NCBI GenBank assembly: GCA_016215105.1 | Contig: JACRLJ010000072.1 | Span: forward strand, 1-41,868 | DNA length: 41,868 nt | Direction of reading: 5' to 3' | Origin: Candidatus Hydrogenedentota bacterium | Lineage (GTDB): Bacteria > Hydrogenedentota > Hydrogenedentia > Hydrogenedentales > SLHB01 | Shown here: positions 17,502 to 26,728 of the stretch, one piece after another | Layout: each line of letters starts with the position of its first letter | Position numbering within the stretch: the first letter of the stretch is position 1 | The notes under the pieces: generated by a model | Database searches by the model: none | The model's input: only the letters and a program-made list of their open reading frames with translations | What the model was told of the DNA's origin: nothing | Program-made: the position numbers and the translations under genes

Positions 17502-19853
17502 GTGAACGAGGCAGGCACAGGGTCTACGACGCTGTCTCCATCTCGATTTGATCAGGCCATCAATTGGTGGTGCAACGTCAGCTACCAGGGCATCCGCGTT
17601 TTTGTCGCCATAGGATTCCTGCTCTTCATCGTGTGGTCCGGCATGTTCACTTGCCAACCGTACGCTGCCAGCCTGCTAGTCGCGTTGTACGCCGGCTTTC
17701 AAGTTGCCGCGCACGTCGCCAGGCCACGAGTGCTCGGCTCTTCGTGGCCGCGCAAGGCGCAAACCGGGGTTCGCGCCGCCGCCTATCTCATCGACGTTAC
17801 GTGGATGGGTCTTATCCTATTGTCACCGAGAATCTGGAAGTTCGAGGCGGGCCACCCAGACCTGCTTTACGGGATCTATCTCGTGATGGCGGCAATCCCT
17901 TGCGTGACGGCCGCACTTAATCTGCCAAACCGGCGCTATGCGTTCGCGCTCGCGTGTTGGGCAGGCGTCTGGCCTCTGATCTTCACATGGTCGCAAGAAG
18001 GCCGCTTCTCACTGCTTGTCGCCGGGAATTTTGCGGCCCCTTGCTACTACCTGCTGATCCTCGGGTTCCTCTCCAAGCAGTGGGCCGACCAACAAGCCCG
18101 GGCGGACCAAGCCCGAAAAGAAAGGGTAGATCAGGCCGGTCGGCTGACCACAGCGGTTACCGACTTCCTACACGCAGGACAGGCCCTGGAAAATGTCGCG
18201 GGCCTCGTAAGGGGACTCTTGGATGCCCATACCTGTATCGTAGTTGGGAAGCAAGTGACTGTGCAGGGAACACGCTTTCCGGTGCTATCCTGCACGGTCC
18301 CCAAGGATGGCCTCGTTATTTCTGTGAAAGAGATCGTCCCCGGTGAAGGGTCCATCGGCATGACATTGAAGACTGGCAAAGAACGCAAAGACAATTACGA
18401 GGCGATCCATATCTACGGGATTCTCTCAGCGATGTCCAAAGAGATGGCTGCAAAGTACTCCACCAGCAATGATGCCACCGCCTCGGTGATCGTTGTGCCT
18501 GTCATCAATCCCAATTGTGAGCATGGTGGAAGTGAAGCGGTACTTGGGGCTATTGCCGCGTACCGGTTTCGGCGACACCGTAGAGATGAAGAGTCACTGT
18601 TTACCGATGAGGACCTTGGAATCCTACGGCACGTCGCAGACGGGTTGAGCGGCCACTTCGTTCACGCGCAAACCACTCGAGAGGTGCAAGATCTTGAAAT
18701 ACTTTATGAAGTAGGAGAAGAAGTCGAAAAAGTAATCGAAAGCCTTGACAAGCGCCAACTCTTTGATCTCGTATGTGCTAATGTCCAAAAGCACTCGAGC
18801 TACTATGTGTGTGCCGTTGTGTGGCGACAAGACTATGCATACAAGTTAGTGTGTATCCGAGAGCGCCAAGGAGCCGATAGGGATAAGATTGAAAATCTAA
18901 TCTCGTCCGACGAATTCCGTCGTGCCTTGGAACCAGTTCAAAAAGACGCTACTTCCGAAGTCTCACTTCCGGACTTTCAGATACTTTGTTGTCCTGTCGA
19001 GCCTGCTAGCGATGTTCATACGGATACGCACTGGCTTCTATTCTTCAAGGACAAAGCGTCCCTAGATAGTCCTTTCCTCGACCAGGATATTCACCTATCG
19101 AGCATACTTTGCCGCCGAATGTGGCAGGTGCTTCTGCTTCAGCAAACGCGCGTTGAGCGCGACAACGCGCAGCAGTTGGCGGTTGAGCACGAACGAATGG
19201 CTACTCTCGGCTTGGCTACTGACCGTGTATGTCACGACATTAACAACCCGCTCTATACCGTCGTAAACGAAACCGGCCTCCTGTGGAATGAGGAAGGTAT
19301 AACCGAACAAGTGCGCGAGAGGCTCGAACTAGTATACAAAGCTGGACAGGAAGCGTCGCAAATTGCCCGGAATATGCTCGATATGGCGAGAGCGTCCAAG
19401 GTTCTCGACCGGCTCGAAGAAAGTAATATACGGACTCTCATCAGCGACGCCGTACAGGTCCATCTCCGACCGGACACACATGAGCGAATTCGAGTATTCG
19501 GAGATGAATGTGTCGCCGTCGTAGACCCAGGCAAGGTGACTTTGGCGGTGGCGAACGTTCTTAAGAATGCTTTAGACGCGTCACCACCAGATTCATACAT
19601 TGACTGTGATGTCCACTACGCTACCGAAAGTGACTACGCAGAAATAGTTGTGCGCGATCGCGGCTGCGGAATGACGCGCGAGCAGATCGCCGACGCTTTC
19701 CTTCCTTACAGGAGCGACAAAGGCGCCTTGCACGGACTTGGCTTGACGATTTGCTACGACTTTGTTCGGAGGCATAGGGGCACGGTAACCATAAACAGCA
19801 AACCGGGGCACGGTACTGCAGTGGTAATCCGCCTTCCCAGGAACCAAGGGTAG
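17502..19853 (+). CDS. Membrane-bound GAF-domain sensor histidine kinase
   Basis: A 783-residue kinase. The N-terminus has about six hydrophobic membrane segments (residues about 30-190; e.g. VFVAIGFLLFIVW, YLLILGFL), then a short coiled coil. Residues about 205-400 and 405-565 look like two GAF-type sensor domains (SLFTDEDLGILRHVADGL is a classic GAF end). The dimerisation/phosphoacceptor helix is GLATDRVCHDINNPLY with His578. The ATPase domain shows NVLKNALDAS (N box), VRDRGCGMT (G1) and GLGLTICYDF (G2). The output partner is probably the next gene, 17 bases downstream. The operon is probably driven by the sigma-54 promoter at 17136. The ligand sensed is unknown. Confidence 0.85.
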   Translation: MNEAGTGSTTLSPSRFDQAINWWCNVSYQGIRVFVAIGFLLFIVWSGMFTCQPYAASLLVALYAGFQVAAHVARPRVLGSSWPRKAQTGVRAAAYLIDVTWMGLILLSPRIWKFEAGHPDLLYGIYLVMAAIPCVTAALNLPNRRYAFALACWAGVWPLIFTWSQEGRFSLLVAGNFAAPCYYLLILGFLSKQWADQQARADQARKERVDQAGRLTTAVTDFLHAGQALENVAGLVRGLLDAHTCIVVGKQVTVQGTRFPVLSCTVPKDGLVISVKEIVPGEGSIGMTLKTGKERKDNYEAIHIYGILSAMSKEMAAKYSTSNDATASVIVVPVINPNCEHGGSEAVLGAIAAYRFRRHRRDEESLFTDEDLGILRHVADGLSGHFVHAQTTREVQDLEILYEVGEEVEKVIESLDKRQLFDLVCANVQKHSSYYVCAVVWRQDYAYKLVCIRERQGADRDKIENLISSDEFRRALEPVQKDATSEVSLPDFQILCCPVEPASDVHTDTHWLLFFKDKASLDSPFLDQDIHLSSILCRRMWQVLLLQQTRVERDNAQQLAVEHERMATLGLATDRVCHDINNPLYTVVNETGLLWNEEGITEQVRERLELVYKAGQEASQIARNMLDMARASKVLDRLEESNIRTLISDAVQVHLRPDTHERIRVFGDECVAVVDPGKVTLAVANVLKNALDASPPDSYIDCDVHYATESDYAEIVVRDRGCGMTREQIADAFLPYRSDKGALHGLGLTICYDFVRRHRGTVTINSKPGHGTAVVIRLPRNQG

Positions 19854-19870
19854 AAAGGCACGAGAAGCAG

Positions 19871-21493
19871 ATGGCAACTGGCGCGAAAATCGACCGACAT
19901 ATTAGGCCTACGCTACGAGTACTTGTAGCCGATGACCGCGAAGATAACCGGCGCACTACGGGTCGAATTGTGACCGCTATCAAGGAATTCGCCAGCGACA
20001 TACGGGAGGCGGACGGACTTGATGCGGTGAGGCGGTTCATTGACGGCGCGGCTGGCGAATGCTTCATTCCGCATATCGTCTTGTTAGACATCAATTTTGG
20101 AACAGGCCGCGAACTGGAAGGGATAGGCATTCTCAAGGAAATTGCCAGAAAGGTGCCCAGCGCGAAGGTAATCATCATTACCGCGTACCCCAGTATTGAG
20201 TTGTCAGCCGACTGCATGCAGGCCAACGCGTATCGCTTTATCGTGCGCCCCAGCACGCCGGACAAGATACAACAGGCGATCCGGGACGCCGCCGAAACGG
20301 TGCTGCTTCGCAAGAAGTTGGATGGGATAACCGCCAAGCTTCAGTCAATCCTAAATGTTGCCGAGGCTGCCGCGCAGAAGGTGTTGACCATGGAGCAGAT
20401 AGCGCGGATGTTGGTTAATGACTTACGAGAGCATTTGGCGGTGGACGCCTATCTTCTGATATTCCAGCAAAGGAACCGGCTTCACATTATTATTGTGCTT
20501 CCGTTGCTAGGCGAGGATCTGGTAAAGGAGCCTGTTCTCTCTCAACTGCTGTCAGAACGCAAGGCGGAGTTACGAGCGGGCGTGGTTGTGCCGATGAGAC
20601 TCGGTGGCGAAATGAAGATGCTCATGCACCTGTACTTTCGAGACGAAGTGCATTTTGAGCAGGAAATTTGCGACGCTTTGCTTGCCCTGGCCGAGGAAAC
20701 CTGCGTTGTCCTTCACGCTATGGAATACGCGCAAAAACACGCAGAACTACAGGCCGCGGAGGCCCGCGAGAAAGCCGCGCTAGCGGAACTGAACACTGCG
20801 ACTGTTCGGGCAGACACGACGCAGCGGCTGATGTCGGCTGCGGTGCATACTTTGGCGCCCACGCTAAACGCGTTGGGACTGCTGGTCGAAAGCGCGGACG
20901 AGTTAAAGGATAATGGAGCGCTTCGCGAAAACGTGGGACGATTGGTATCGGGTCTTGCGCAAGTCAGAGATCGGTGTAAAGACCTTTCCAGAGCCGAGCG
21001 AGTCGAACCCGTGGACCTCGTTAGCGTAGCGCGAAACGCGCTGGAAGACCATCGCGCGGCGGCGCTTCAGTGCGGCGCGAGAATCGAGTGCAACTACGTT
21101 GAGCCGCAGCTCGTTGTGAAGGCAAATGAGTTCTGCCTCAGGGGCATATTAAGCGCGATCTTGACCAACGCCATAGAGTCTCTTGCGGACATTCCCGAAG
21201 GCAACCCGAAGTTGATTGCGATGTCTCTGTCACATTCAGCGGTAGGAGTTCGATGCTCGATTAGCGACACCGGCGGCGGTATCCCCGAGGCCGACCTGGC
21301 GCTGTTAGGCAATTCACCAGTACAAACCGCAAAGAAGCAAGACCACTTGGGTTTGGGCTTGTTCACGGCCAAGCAAATGATCGAGCGTTGGGGCGGCGAT
21401 TTGGCATTCGAGTCCACGCTCGGACGCGGAACCATCGTCACGGTACAGGTCAGGAACTACGGGGAGGGGTCCGATGGCCGAGGGCAATTCTAG
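19871..21493 (+). CDS. Receiver-GAF-histidine kinase hybrid protein
   Basis: A 540-residue protein with a receiver domain first: RVLVADDRED (Asp21, Asp22), phosphoacceptor Asp73 in HIVLLDINF and Thr104 in IIITAYP. The usual conserved lysine is replaced by Arg126 (FIVRPS). Residues about 160-310 form a GAF-like domain with a coiled coil. A weakly conserved phosphoacceptor helix follows (SAAVHTLAPTLNALGLL), and the ATPase domain has AILTNAIESL, ISDTGGGIPEAD and LGLGLFTAKQM. It probably relays the signal from the upstream kinase to downstream receivers. Its 3' end overlaps the next gene by 20 bases. Confidence 0.8.
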   Translation: MATGAKIDRHIRPTLRVLVADDREDNRRTTGRIVTAIKEFASDIREADGLDAVRRFIDGAAGECFIPHIVLLDINFGTGRELEGIGILKEIARKVPSAKVIIITAYPSIELSADCMQANAYRFIVRPSTPDKIQQAIRDAAETVLLRKKLDGITAKLQSILNVAEAAAQKVLTMEQIARMLVNDLREHLAVDAYLLIFQQRNRLHIIIVLPLLGEDLVKEPVLSQLLSERKAELRAGVVVPMRLGGEMKMLMHLYFRDEVHFEQEICDALLALAEETCVVLHAMEYAQKHAELQAAEAREKAALAELNTATVRADTTQRLMSAAVHTLAPTLNALGLLVESADELKDNGALRENVGRLVSGLAQVRDRCKDLSRAERVEPVDLVSVARNALEDHRAAALQCGARIECNYVEPQLVVKANEFCLRGILSAILTNAIESLADIPEGNPKLIAMSLSHSAVGVRCSISDTGGGIPEADLALLGNSPVQTAKKQDHLGLGLFTAKQMIERWGGDLAFESTLGRGTIVTVQVRNYGEGSDGRGQF

Positions 21494-22421
21494 CGTCGTC
21501 ATTGCGTGTCCCAAGGAAGGATGCCTGTGCGAAGCTTTCGAAGATGAACTGCCGAAGATTATCGACCGTGAACATTTGCTCGAAGTGGGCGAAAGCGTTG
21601 AGCTTAGATTTGTATACTCGCTGCATGACCTTGATAATGCGCTCGCCGGGACCGACACGGTAGGGGGTGTGGTTGACATCAGCCTGTCCAGGGCAACGGC
21701 CGACGGAGCCGACGCGCTCTATGAGATACTAAAGAGGTGCCAGCAACGACGGATGGCAGTACTCGCGCCGGCACAGTGCTTCTGGCTTGAAAACGCTGTT
21801 TTCATGTATTCGCTGCTTGACGGCCTGCCCAGATGCCGACGGTTTAATACGGATGAGTTCCTGAGAGATAATGGACGGCACTACTGGCGCGACCTCTTGG
21901 ACTACTGCATGCAAGATCAGAGGGTGCGTCGTTTTGAAACGGAATGGAGAGAGAGGAGTCCGGGAGAAGGCGGTCCGCTGGAACAATTGGTGAGGGCACT
22001 CTTCAGATCCATTCCCGGGTTTAGCGCAAGATGTAACGTGAAACTTGCCAAGTTTCCGCATATCGAGATTGACGTGCTTGTGGAGAACCACATTCCGGGC
22101 GACGTGTCCGGAAGGCTGAGCGCCGAGAAACTCGGCCAGCGCATCTACGTGGAGTGTAAGGACCTGAACAAGACGCCCAACTACGGTGTCTTGACAAAAA
22201 TGACGCTAAACGAGCGATTCTTGGACGGGTGCCGAAGTTGTTTCTTGGTATCACCTAGCGGTTTCAATGAGAATATCGAGTTTCTGAAATCTATCCACAC
22301 CTTTGGCGGCTTTTTCGTATGTCTTATCAACGGAGAGCAACTCGAAACCTGGATATCCGCCGACGACAGGGAGCGGGTGCTATCCGAGATCATTCTTGCC
22401 AGCCAGGTACCGGAGCGATGA
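21474..22421 (+). CDS. Degenerate receiver-like domain fused to a PD-(D/E)XK nuclease
   Basis: A 315-residue protein with two parts. Residues 1-150 have a receiver-like layout: a first strand SSVVIACPKEG lacking the usual acidic pair, a central strand GGVVDISLS with Asp68 where a phosphoacceptor would be, and RMAVLAP and RRFNTDEF at the later strand positions. Residues about 165-300 are a restriction-endonuclease fold: GGPLEQLVRALF (Glu170), HIEIDVLVEN (Asp200), RIYVECKDL (Glu227, Lys229). The gene overlaps its kinase-bearing neighbours on both sides (20 bases and ATGA), so expression is tightly coupled. A nuclease whose activity follows two-component signalling is the natural reading. The nuclease call is solid; the receiver call is inference. 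Confidence 0.65.
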   Translation: MAEGNSSVVIACPKEGCLCEAFEDELPKIIDREHLLEVGESVELRFVYSLHDLDNALAGTDTVGGVVDISLSRATADGADALYEILKRCQQRRMAVLAPAQCFWLENAVFMYSLLDGLPRCRRFNTDEFLRDNGRHYWRDLLDYCMQDQRVRRFETEWRERSPGEGGPLEQLVRALFRSIPGFSARCNVKLAKFPHIEIDVLVENHIPGDVSGRLSAEKLGQRIYVECKDLNKTPNYGVLTKMTLNERFLDGCRSCFLVSPSGFNENIEFLKSIHTFGGFFVCLINGEQLETWISADDRERVLSEIILASQVPER

Positions 22422-24103
22422 CACAATCCAGAGAAAAGCCTTTCGTCCTGATTGTCGAGGACGACTCCAATTTCGCGGGGGCGGTTTCCTCGTTGCTCGC
22501 GGCGGACTATGAACTGTCTCGCGCCGCGACCGGTGACGAGGCGCGCGAAGCGATGCAGCGGTATCCGGACGTGGTGCTGCTTGATATTGTGCTTCCCTGG
22601 GGGATGGCGGGCCAGTTGTCGCGTCCGATCGGGCTTCAGTTGCTCGACGAGTTCCTGGCGGCGGACCCCGACGTGGCCGTGGTGATGATTACCGCGGAGA
22701 TGGACGAAGTAGAGACGGCGGTCGAAGCCATGCGCCGGGGCGCGCACAACTATCTCGTCAAAGGCCGGCTAGGTGGCGACCAGATCAAGGCGGCAGTGGA
22801 ATCGGCGCTGCGATTCCGGCGCAAGGCGCTGGCCCAGAACCGGCTTCAGAGACACGAGCAGGACGACCGCCGGGAACAGGTGTCGCGCTACAGCCTGGTG
22901 GGGGAATCGCGCGCGATTCAGGCGATCCGCGAACAGATACGGAACCTGCACGAAAACCCAACGAATCCACCCGCCTCGGTGATGATCACGGGGGAAACCG
23001 GGGTTGGGAAAGAGAATGTAGCAGGATGGCTTCATTTTTCGGGACCGCGTTCGCGGCGCCCAATGGTAGTCGTACTGCAAGGCGCGCTGAACGACCCGGA
23101 TATGCTTTATTCGGAGTATTTTGGACACGAGCCTAGGGCGTTTACCGGGGCGGACACCCGGCACATCGGTTATTTTGAGCAGGCACACGAGAGCACGTTG
23201 GCATTGGACGAGATTGGCGACCTCCAGCGCGAGTTGCAGGGCCAGTTGTTGCGCGCCGTGGACAAGCGGCTGATCCGTCGGTTGAAGAGCGCGAGGGAAA
23301 TCCCGGTCGACGTCCAGATCGTGAGCATGACGAATCGCGACATGGAAGCGGAAGTCCGCAAGGGCGCCTTCCGCGAGGATTTGTACTTTCGCCTGAACCA
23401 GGTGCGGATTCATGTTCCGCCGCTGCGTGAACGCCGCGAGGACATACCGCTTCTCGTATCGCATTTTCTGGGGCACTTGGCGGCGAACCATCCGGGCGGT
23501 CCGGCGTTCGGCCAGGAAGCGATCAGCGAACTTCAAGAGTACGCGTGGCCGGGCAACGTGCGTCAACTGGGAGACTTTGTCCGAAATTGCGGCGCGTTCG
23601 CGAATGGGGAAATAGTCACGCGTGAGCACGTTCGAGCCGCGCTCGCGCTATTGCCGGCTTACAGCGCCCGCGCCGGGCTTCCGCCTCGGACAACGGAAGC
23701 ACCGGCGCCAGCGATCTCGGAAGCGGCGCCGGCGCCAGATATCCAGCAGGCGGCCGAGTATCTTCGTTCCGAAGGTAATCTGGAACTGGTGGGAAGGACG
23801 CTGGGCATCAGCCATCCAACCCTGTACAAAAGAATCGACTTGATCTGCGACCTCATCCTCAAGCGGCTGGTCGAGAACCGTGGAAACATATCCACGCTGG
23901 CGCAGCAATTCGGTGTTTCGGAGCGTCAGGCGAAAGCAGCAATACGAAAGCGTGGCCGGCTGTTGAAGCGCGCGCGGGAATTGTTGAATCAGCGCGGTCA
24001 CGGCGCGTCCGCACTCGCGCCAGCGCTCGAAACCGAAGAAAGCAATCCCCAAATGGTCCTCCGTATTCTGGAGGCGCTTTCCAGCGACACAACGCCACTG
24101 TAA
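22418..24103 (+). CDS. NtrC-family sigma-54-dependent response regulator with variant GAFTGA loop
   Basis: A 561-residue regulator starting at the ATG at 22418, overlapping the nuclease stop (ATGA). Receiver: LIVEDDSNF, Asp56 in VVLLDIVLP, Thr92 in MITAE, Lys115 in YLVKG. AAA+ domain: Walker A GETGVGKE (192-199), Walker B LALDEIGDL (261-269), and YAWPGNVRQL. The loop that contacts sigma-54 reads RAFTGA (240-245) instead of GAFTGA. The C-terminus carries two helix-turn-helix-like segments, ELVGRTLGISHPTLYKRI and LAQQFGVSERQAKAAIRK, after an Ala/Pro-rich linker. It is the likely activator of the sigma-54 promoter at 17136, acting through the palindromes at 16982-17028. Confidence 0.85.
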   Translation: MTQSREKPFVLIVEDDSNFAGAVSSLLAADYELSRAATGDEAREAMQRYPDVVLLDIVLPWGMAGQLSRPIGLQLLDEFLAADPDVAVVMITAEMDEVETAVEAMRRGAHNYLVKGRLGGDQIKAAVESALRFRRKALAQNRLQRHEQDDRREQVSRYSLVGESRAIQAIREQIRNLHENPTNPPASVMITGETGVGKENVAGWLHFSGPRSRRPMVVVLQGALNDPDMLYSEYFGHEPRAFTGADTRHIGYFEQAHESTLALDEIGDLQRELQGQLLRAVDKRLIRRLKSAREIPVDVQIVSMTNRDMEAEVRKGAFREDLYFRLNQVRIHVPPLRERREDIPLLVSHFLGHLAANHPGGPAFGQEAISELQEYAWPGNVRQLGDFVRNCGAFANGEIVTREHVRAALALLPAYSARAGLPPRTTEAPAPAISEAAPAPDIQQAAEYLRSEGNLELVGRTLGISHPTLYKRIDLICDLILKRLVENRGNISTLAQQFGVSERQAKAAIRKRGRLLKRARELLNQRGHGASALAPALETEESNPQMVLRILEALSSDTTPL

Positions 24104-24247
24104 GTGCTTAACGCATTCGGCGGAGACGGGCAGAACGCATACCAAAAGCAGTCAGCGTTTCTCGTGGACGCTCTTACGACTAATCTTCTTGTGGTCAGCG
24201 CGCTTCCATAACTGATCTCTGTCGAGATTCTGGGATCTTCCAAGAGG

Positions 24248-26230
24248 ATGTCTAAATCGATGAACCAAGAAACACCTGATTCCGGTCCGACTAGATCGCC
24301 CGCGCCTGACCGGTTTTGTGATGTCGTGATGAAAGGAGGTATTACCAGCGGTGTGGTTTATCCGCTCGCTATTGCACGTTTGGCCGAACAGTTTACGTTC
24401 AAAAACGTTGGTGGAACTTCCGCAGGGGCGATCGCAGCGGCGGCGGCAGCGGCGGCTGAACTCGGACGCAATACCGGCGGTTTCGGCCAGTTGGCGAAGC
24501 TCCCGGATTATCTGGGCAGCCTCTCACCGGATGGCAAGAATACTAACCTGTTTGGGTTCTTTCAGCCCCAGTCGAAAACGCGAAAGCTCTTTCGTGTCGC
24601 TGTCGCGGGCCTTGGATGCGGTTTTGCCCAAGGGACTCTGCGCACGCTTTGGGCTGCAGTGACCGAGTTTTTCGTCAGCGTGTTGTTCGGTTCGCTCCCA
24701 GGTGTGTTCTTTTGCGTTGCCTCGTTGCTTTTAGCCCATGGTTGGTTCTTGTTGGCATGCGGGGTGGCATCATTCGTTCTGCTTGTGGTCGGGTGCTTGG
24801 TGGGGTTGGGAATAGGCATTATGGCGCGGGTGGTTACGGCATTGCCCGCGAATAACTATGGCCTTTGCACCGGCATGAGCGATCGATTCTTCGATCCCCC
24901 AAGAGGGTCAGGGTTGGCCGTCCAGAGTAAACCGCTGACTTACTGGCTTATGGAGTATCTGGACAAACTGGCTGCCCGGCCTCCGCTAGGTCCTCCGCTC
25001 ACGTTTGGTGACCTTTGGGGTACTCTTGACCCAGACGCCGAGCGGCAAATCAATCTAGAAATGATGACCACATGTCTCACGCATGGACGGCCCTACCGTT
25101 TGCCCTTCCGAGACGATAAAGATCTCAGTGAAAATCGGTTCTATTTCTCGCGAAGGGATTTTGAACAGTTATTTCCGAAACGTATAGTGGATTGGCTGGT
25201 GAATAATCCGCGAGTCCCCCGGGGAGAGTCCGAAAAACGACGCGCTGAGAATGCCCAGCGGCGGCGATGGTTCGAGTCGCTTGATATCTACCCCATGCCC
25301 GAACCTGCTGACCTACCGGTGGTCGTCGCCGTTCGGATGAGTTTAAGTTTTCCTATCTTATTGAGCGCGGTCCCCCTTTTTGCAGTGGATTGGGATCGTG
25401 ATCCATTAGGTGAGAAACCGGAGCGATGCTGGTTTTCTGACGGCGGAGTGTGCAGCAATTTCCCAGTCCACTTCTTTGATTCCGCGCTGCCTCGACGCCC
25501 AACGTTCAGCATAGACCTTACAGAAAAGCCGCTTGGGACTCCCCGTGCTCAGTTGAATCCGGAAATGGTGGAAAGCAACTCAGATGGAATTCGGGAACAT
25601 TGGAACCGATTTGAGGTCGAAGAGACGTGCCAAGGCTCAACTGTGGCAGCACGCACGAAAACTGGTCTTGAAAAACTGTATGGTTTTGCGATGGCTTTTG
25701 TCGCAACGATGCAGAACTGGACAGATTCGACCCAATCCCGACTACCTGGCTTTCGAGACCGGATAGTCCGCGTTCCCCTGACTCCCAATGAAGGTGGCCT
25801 CAATCTAAACATGCCTGCGCCGTTGATCGAAGAGCTTACGAAGCGTGGTGCCCAGGCCGGTGATAAACTGCTCGAGCATTTCGGAGAAATGCCCGGAAAT
25901 ACGGTAATGACTTGGCAGAACCACCGCTGGCTTCGGATGCGTTCAATGATTGCTTCGCTGGAAAAGATGCTTGAGCAAGTAGATAATGCATGTGAGCGTC
26001 CAGAGGGGAAGGATATCCCGTTTGACGAGTGGGCCGCATCATGCGATAGCCCGCCGTCTTACAATTGGGAGTCGCAAGAACAGCGGCGTCTGGCCGCGGA
26101 CACACTTCATGCGTTGCGGCAGATCATGGACAATCGGCAAAAGGCTCAAACGTCTGCGGGCCGTGAAATCTCGGCGGCCGATGGCGCTCCGCGGCCAAGG
26201 CCGGAACTGAGGCCACGCGCTCAAATCTGA
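24248..26230 (+). CDS. Membrane-associated patatin-like phospholipase
   Basis: A 660-residue protein of the patatin family of lipid acyl hydrolases, which use a Ser-Asp dyad. Seen: oxyanion-hole KGGITSG (29-35), nucleophile motif GGTSAG with Ser58, and SDGG with catalytic Asp398. Between them (residues about 118-200) are three or four hydrophobic stretches (VSVLFGSLPGVFFCVASLLL, FVLLVVGCLVGLGIGIM), so the enzyme is probably embedded in the inner membrane. The start may be 24248 or the ATG at 24260, which is better spaced from AAGAGG. It lies 144 bases after the activator gene, and I found no sigma-54 site in that gap. Patatin enzymes are effectors in several antiphage systems; membrane damage on signalling is a plausible role. 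Confidence 0.8.
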   Translation: MSKSMNQETPDSGPTRSPAPDRFCDVVMKGGITSGVVYPLAIARLAEQFTFKNVGGTSAGAIAAAAAAAAELGRNTGGFGQLAKLPDYLGSLSPDGKNTNLFGFFQPQSKTRKLFRVAVAGLGCGFAQGTLRTLWAAVTEFFVSVLFGSLPGVFFCVASLLLAHGWFLLACGVASFVLLVVGCLVGLGIGIMARVVTALPANNYGLCTGMSDRFFDPPRGSGLAVQSKPLTYWLMEYLDKLAARPPLGPPLTFGDLWGTLDPDAERQINLEMMTTCLTHGRPYRLPFRDDKDLSENRFYFSRRDFEQLFPKRIVDWLVNNPRVPRGESEKRRAENAQRRRWFESLDIYPMPEPADLPVVVAVRMSLSFPILLSAVPLFAVDWDRDPLGEKPERCWFSDGGVCSNFPVHFFDSALPRRPTFSIDLTEKPLGTPRAQLNPEMVESNSDGIREHWNRFEVEETCQGSTVAARTKTGLEKLYGFAMAFVATMQNWTDSTQSRLPGFRDRIVRVPLTPNEGGLNLNMPAPLIEELTKRGAQAGDKLLEHFGEMPGNTVMTWQNHRWLRMRSMIASLEKMLEQVDNACERPEGKDIPFDEWAASCDSPPSYNWESQEQRRLAADTLHALRQIMDNRQKAQTSAGREISAADGAPRPRPELRPRAQI

Positions 26231-26334
26231 TAAATCGTTTCTCAATCGCTCGTTTGTCCGGGAACCACGTAACGCGATACTTCTCGCGAACGTGGCTGAC
26301 CAATCTGGACTGCTACCACGCTCCAGGACCGACT

Positions 26335-26472
26335 CCGGATTCCGTCGGAACAGGTGGGCGTCTCGCCTCGGAATGGGTGGCCGGATTCCCCCGGAATCGG
26401 TGGGCGCCTTGGCTCGGAATGACTGGCCGGGTTCCGTCGGAATGGGTGGGTGCCATCCGTCGGATTATCCAG
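26335..26472. repeat. Three tandem copies of a 46-bp repeat
   Basis: Units start at 26335, 26381 and 26427, each beginning CCGGATTCC or CCGGGTTCC, with TCGGAA and GGTGGG at fixed positions; the third decays at its end. There are no unique spacers, so this is not a CRISPR array. It lies between the patatin gene and the tRNA fragment. Confidence 0.8.
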
Positions 26473-26543
26473 AAGTGCATCGGTTAATCGCCAATGGGTC
26501 GAAAGCCGCTCTCGCGGACTGCTCCTTGTGTGCATAACTTCCC

Positions 26544-26687
26544 CTACGCTTTCATTCCTTCTAACACTTCGGCTAGTACGGTCAGCACGTCGTCCGTGGA
26601 CATCGCCCGAAGCGCTTCTATTAAGGCCTTCTTACGGTCCGGTTCGATATCAGGGGTAACCGTTGGGGTAACGGGGTCTCTGCTCAT
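26544..26687 (-). CDS. Small hypothetical protein next to the attachment site
   Basis: A 47-residue frame beginning MSRDPVTPTV, followed by an acidic, helical tail (ALIEALRAMSTDDVLTVLAE). I recognise no family. The frame is open upstream to 27041, but that extension reads antisense through the tRNA fragment and the end of the kinase gene and is not credible. No good ribosome binding site is visible. It could be an element-borne gene or a chance frame. Confidence 0.3.
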   Translation of the reverse strand: MSRDPVTPTVTPDIEPDRKKALIEALRAMSTDDVLTVLAEVLEGMKA

Positions 26688-26728
26688 CCGTAAGTCATGG
26701 CCTTGCAGATCTTTGCGACTCGCAATTC

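Noticed and set aside
24104-24247. Sigma-54 promoter before the patatin gene
   Set aside because: No GG-N10-GC pair with TGGC/TTGC context was found in the gap; the lipase may rely on read-through or another promoter.
26335-26472. CRISPR array
   Set aside because: The 46-bp units are directly adjacent with no unique spacers, and no cas genes are present.
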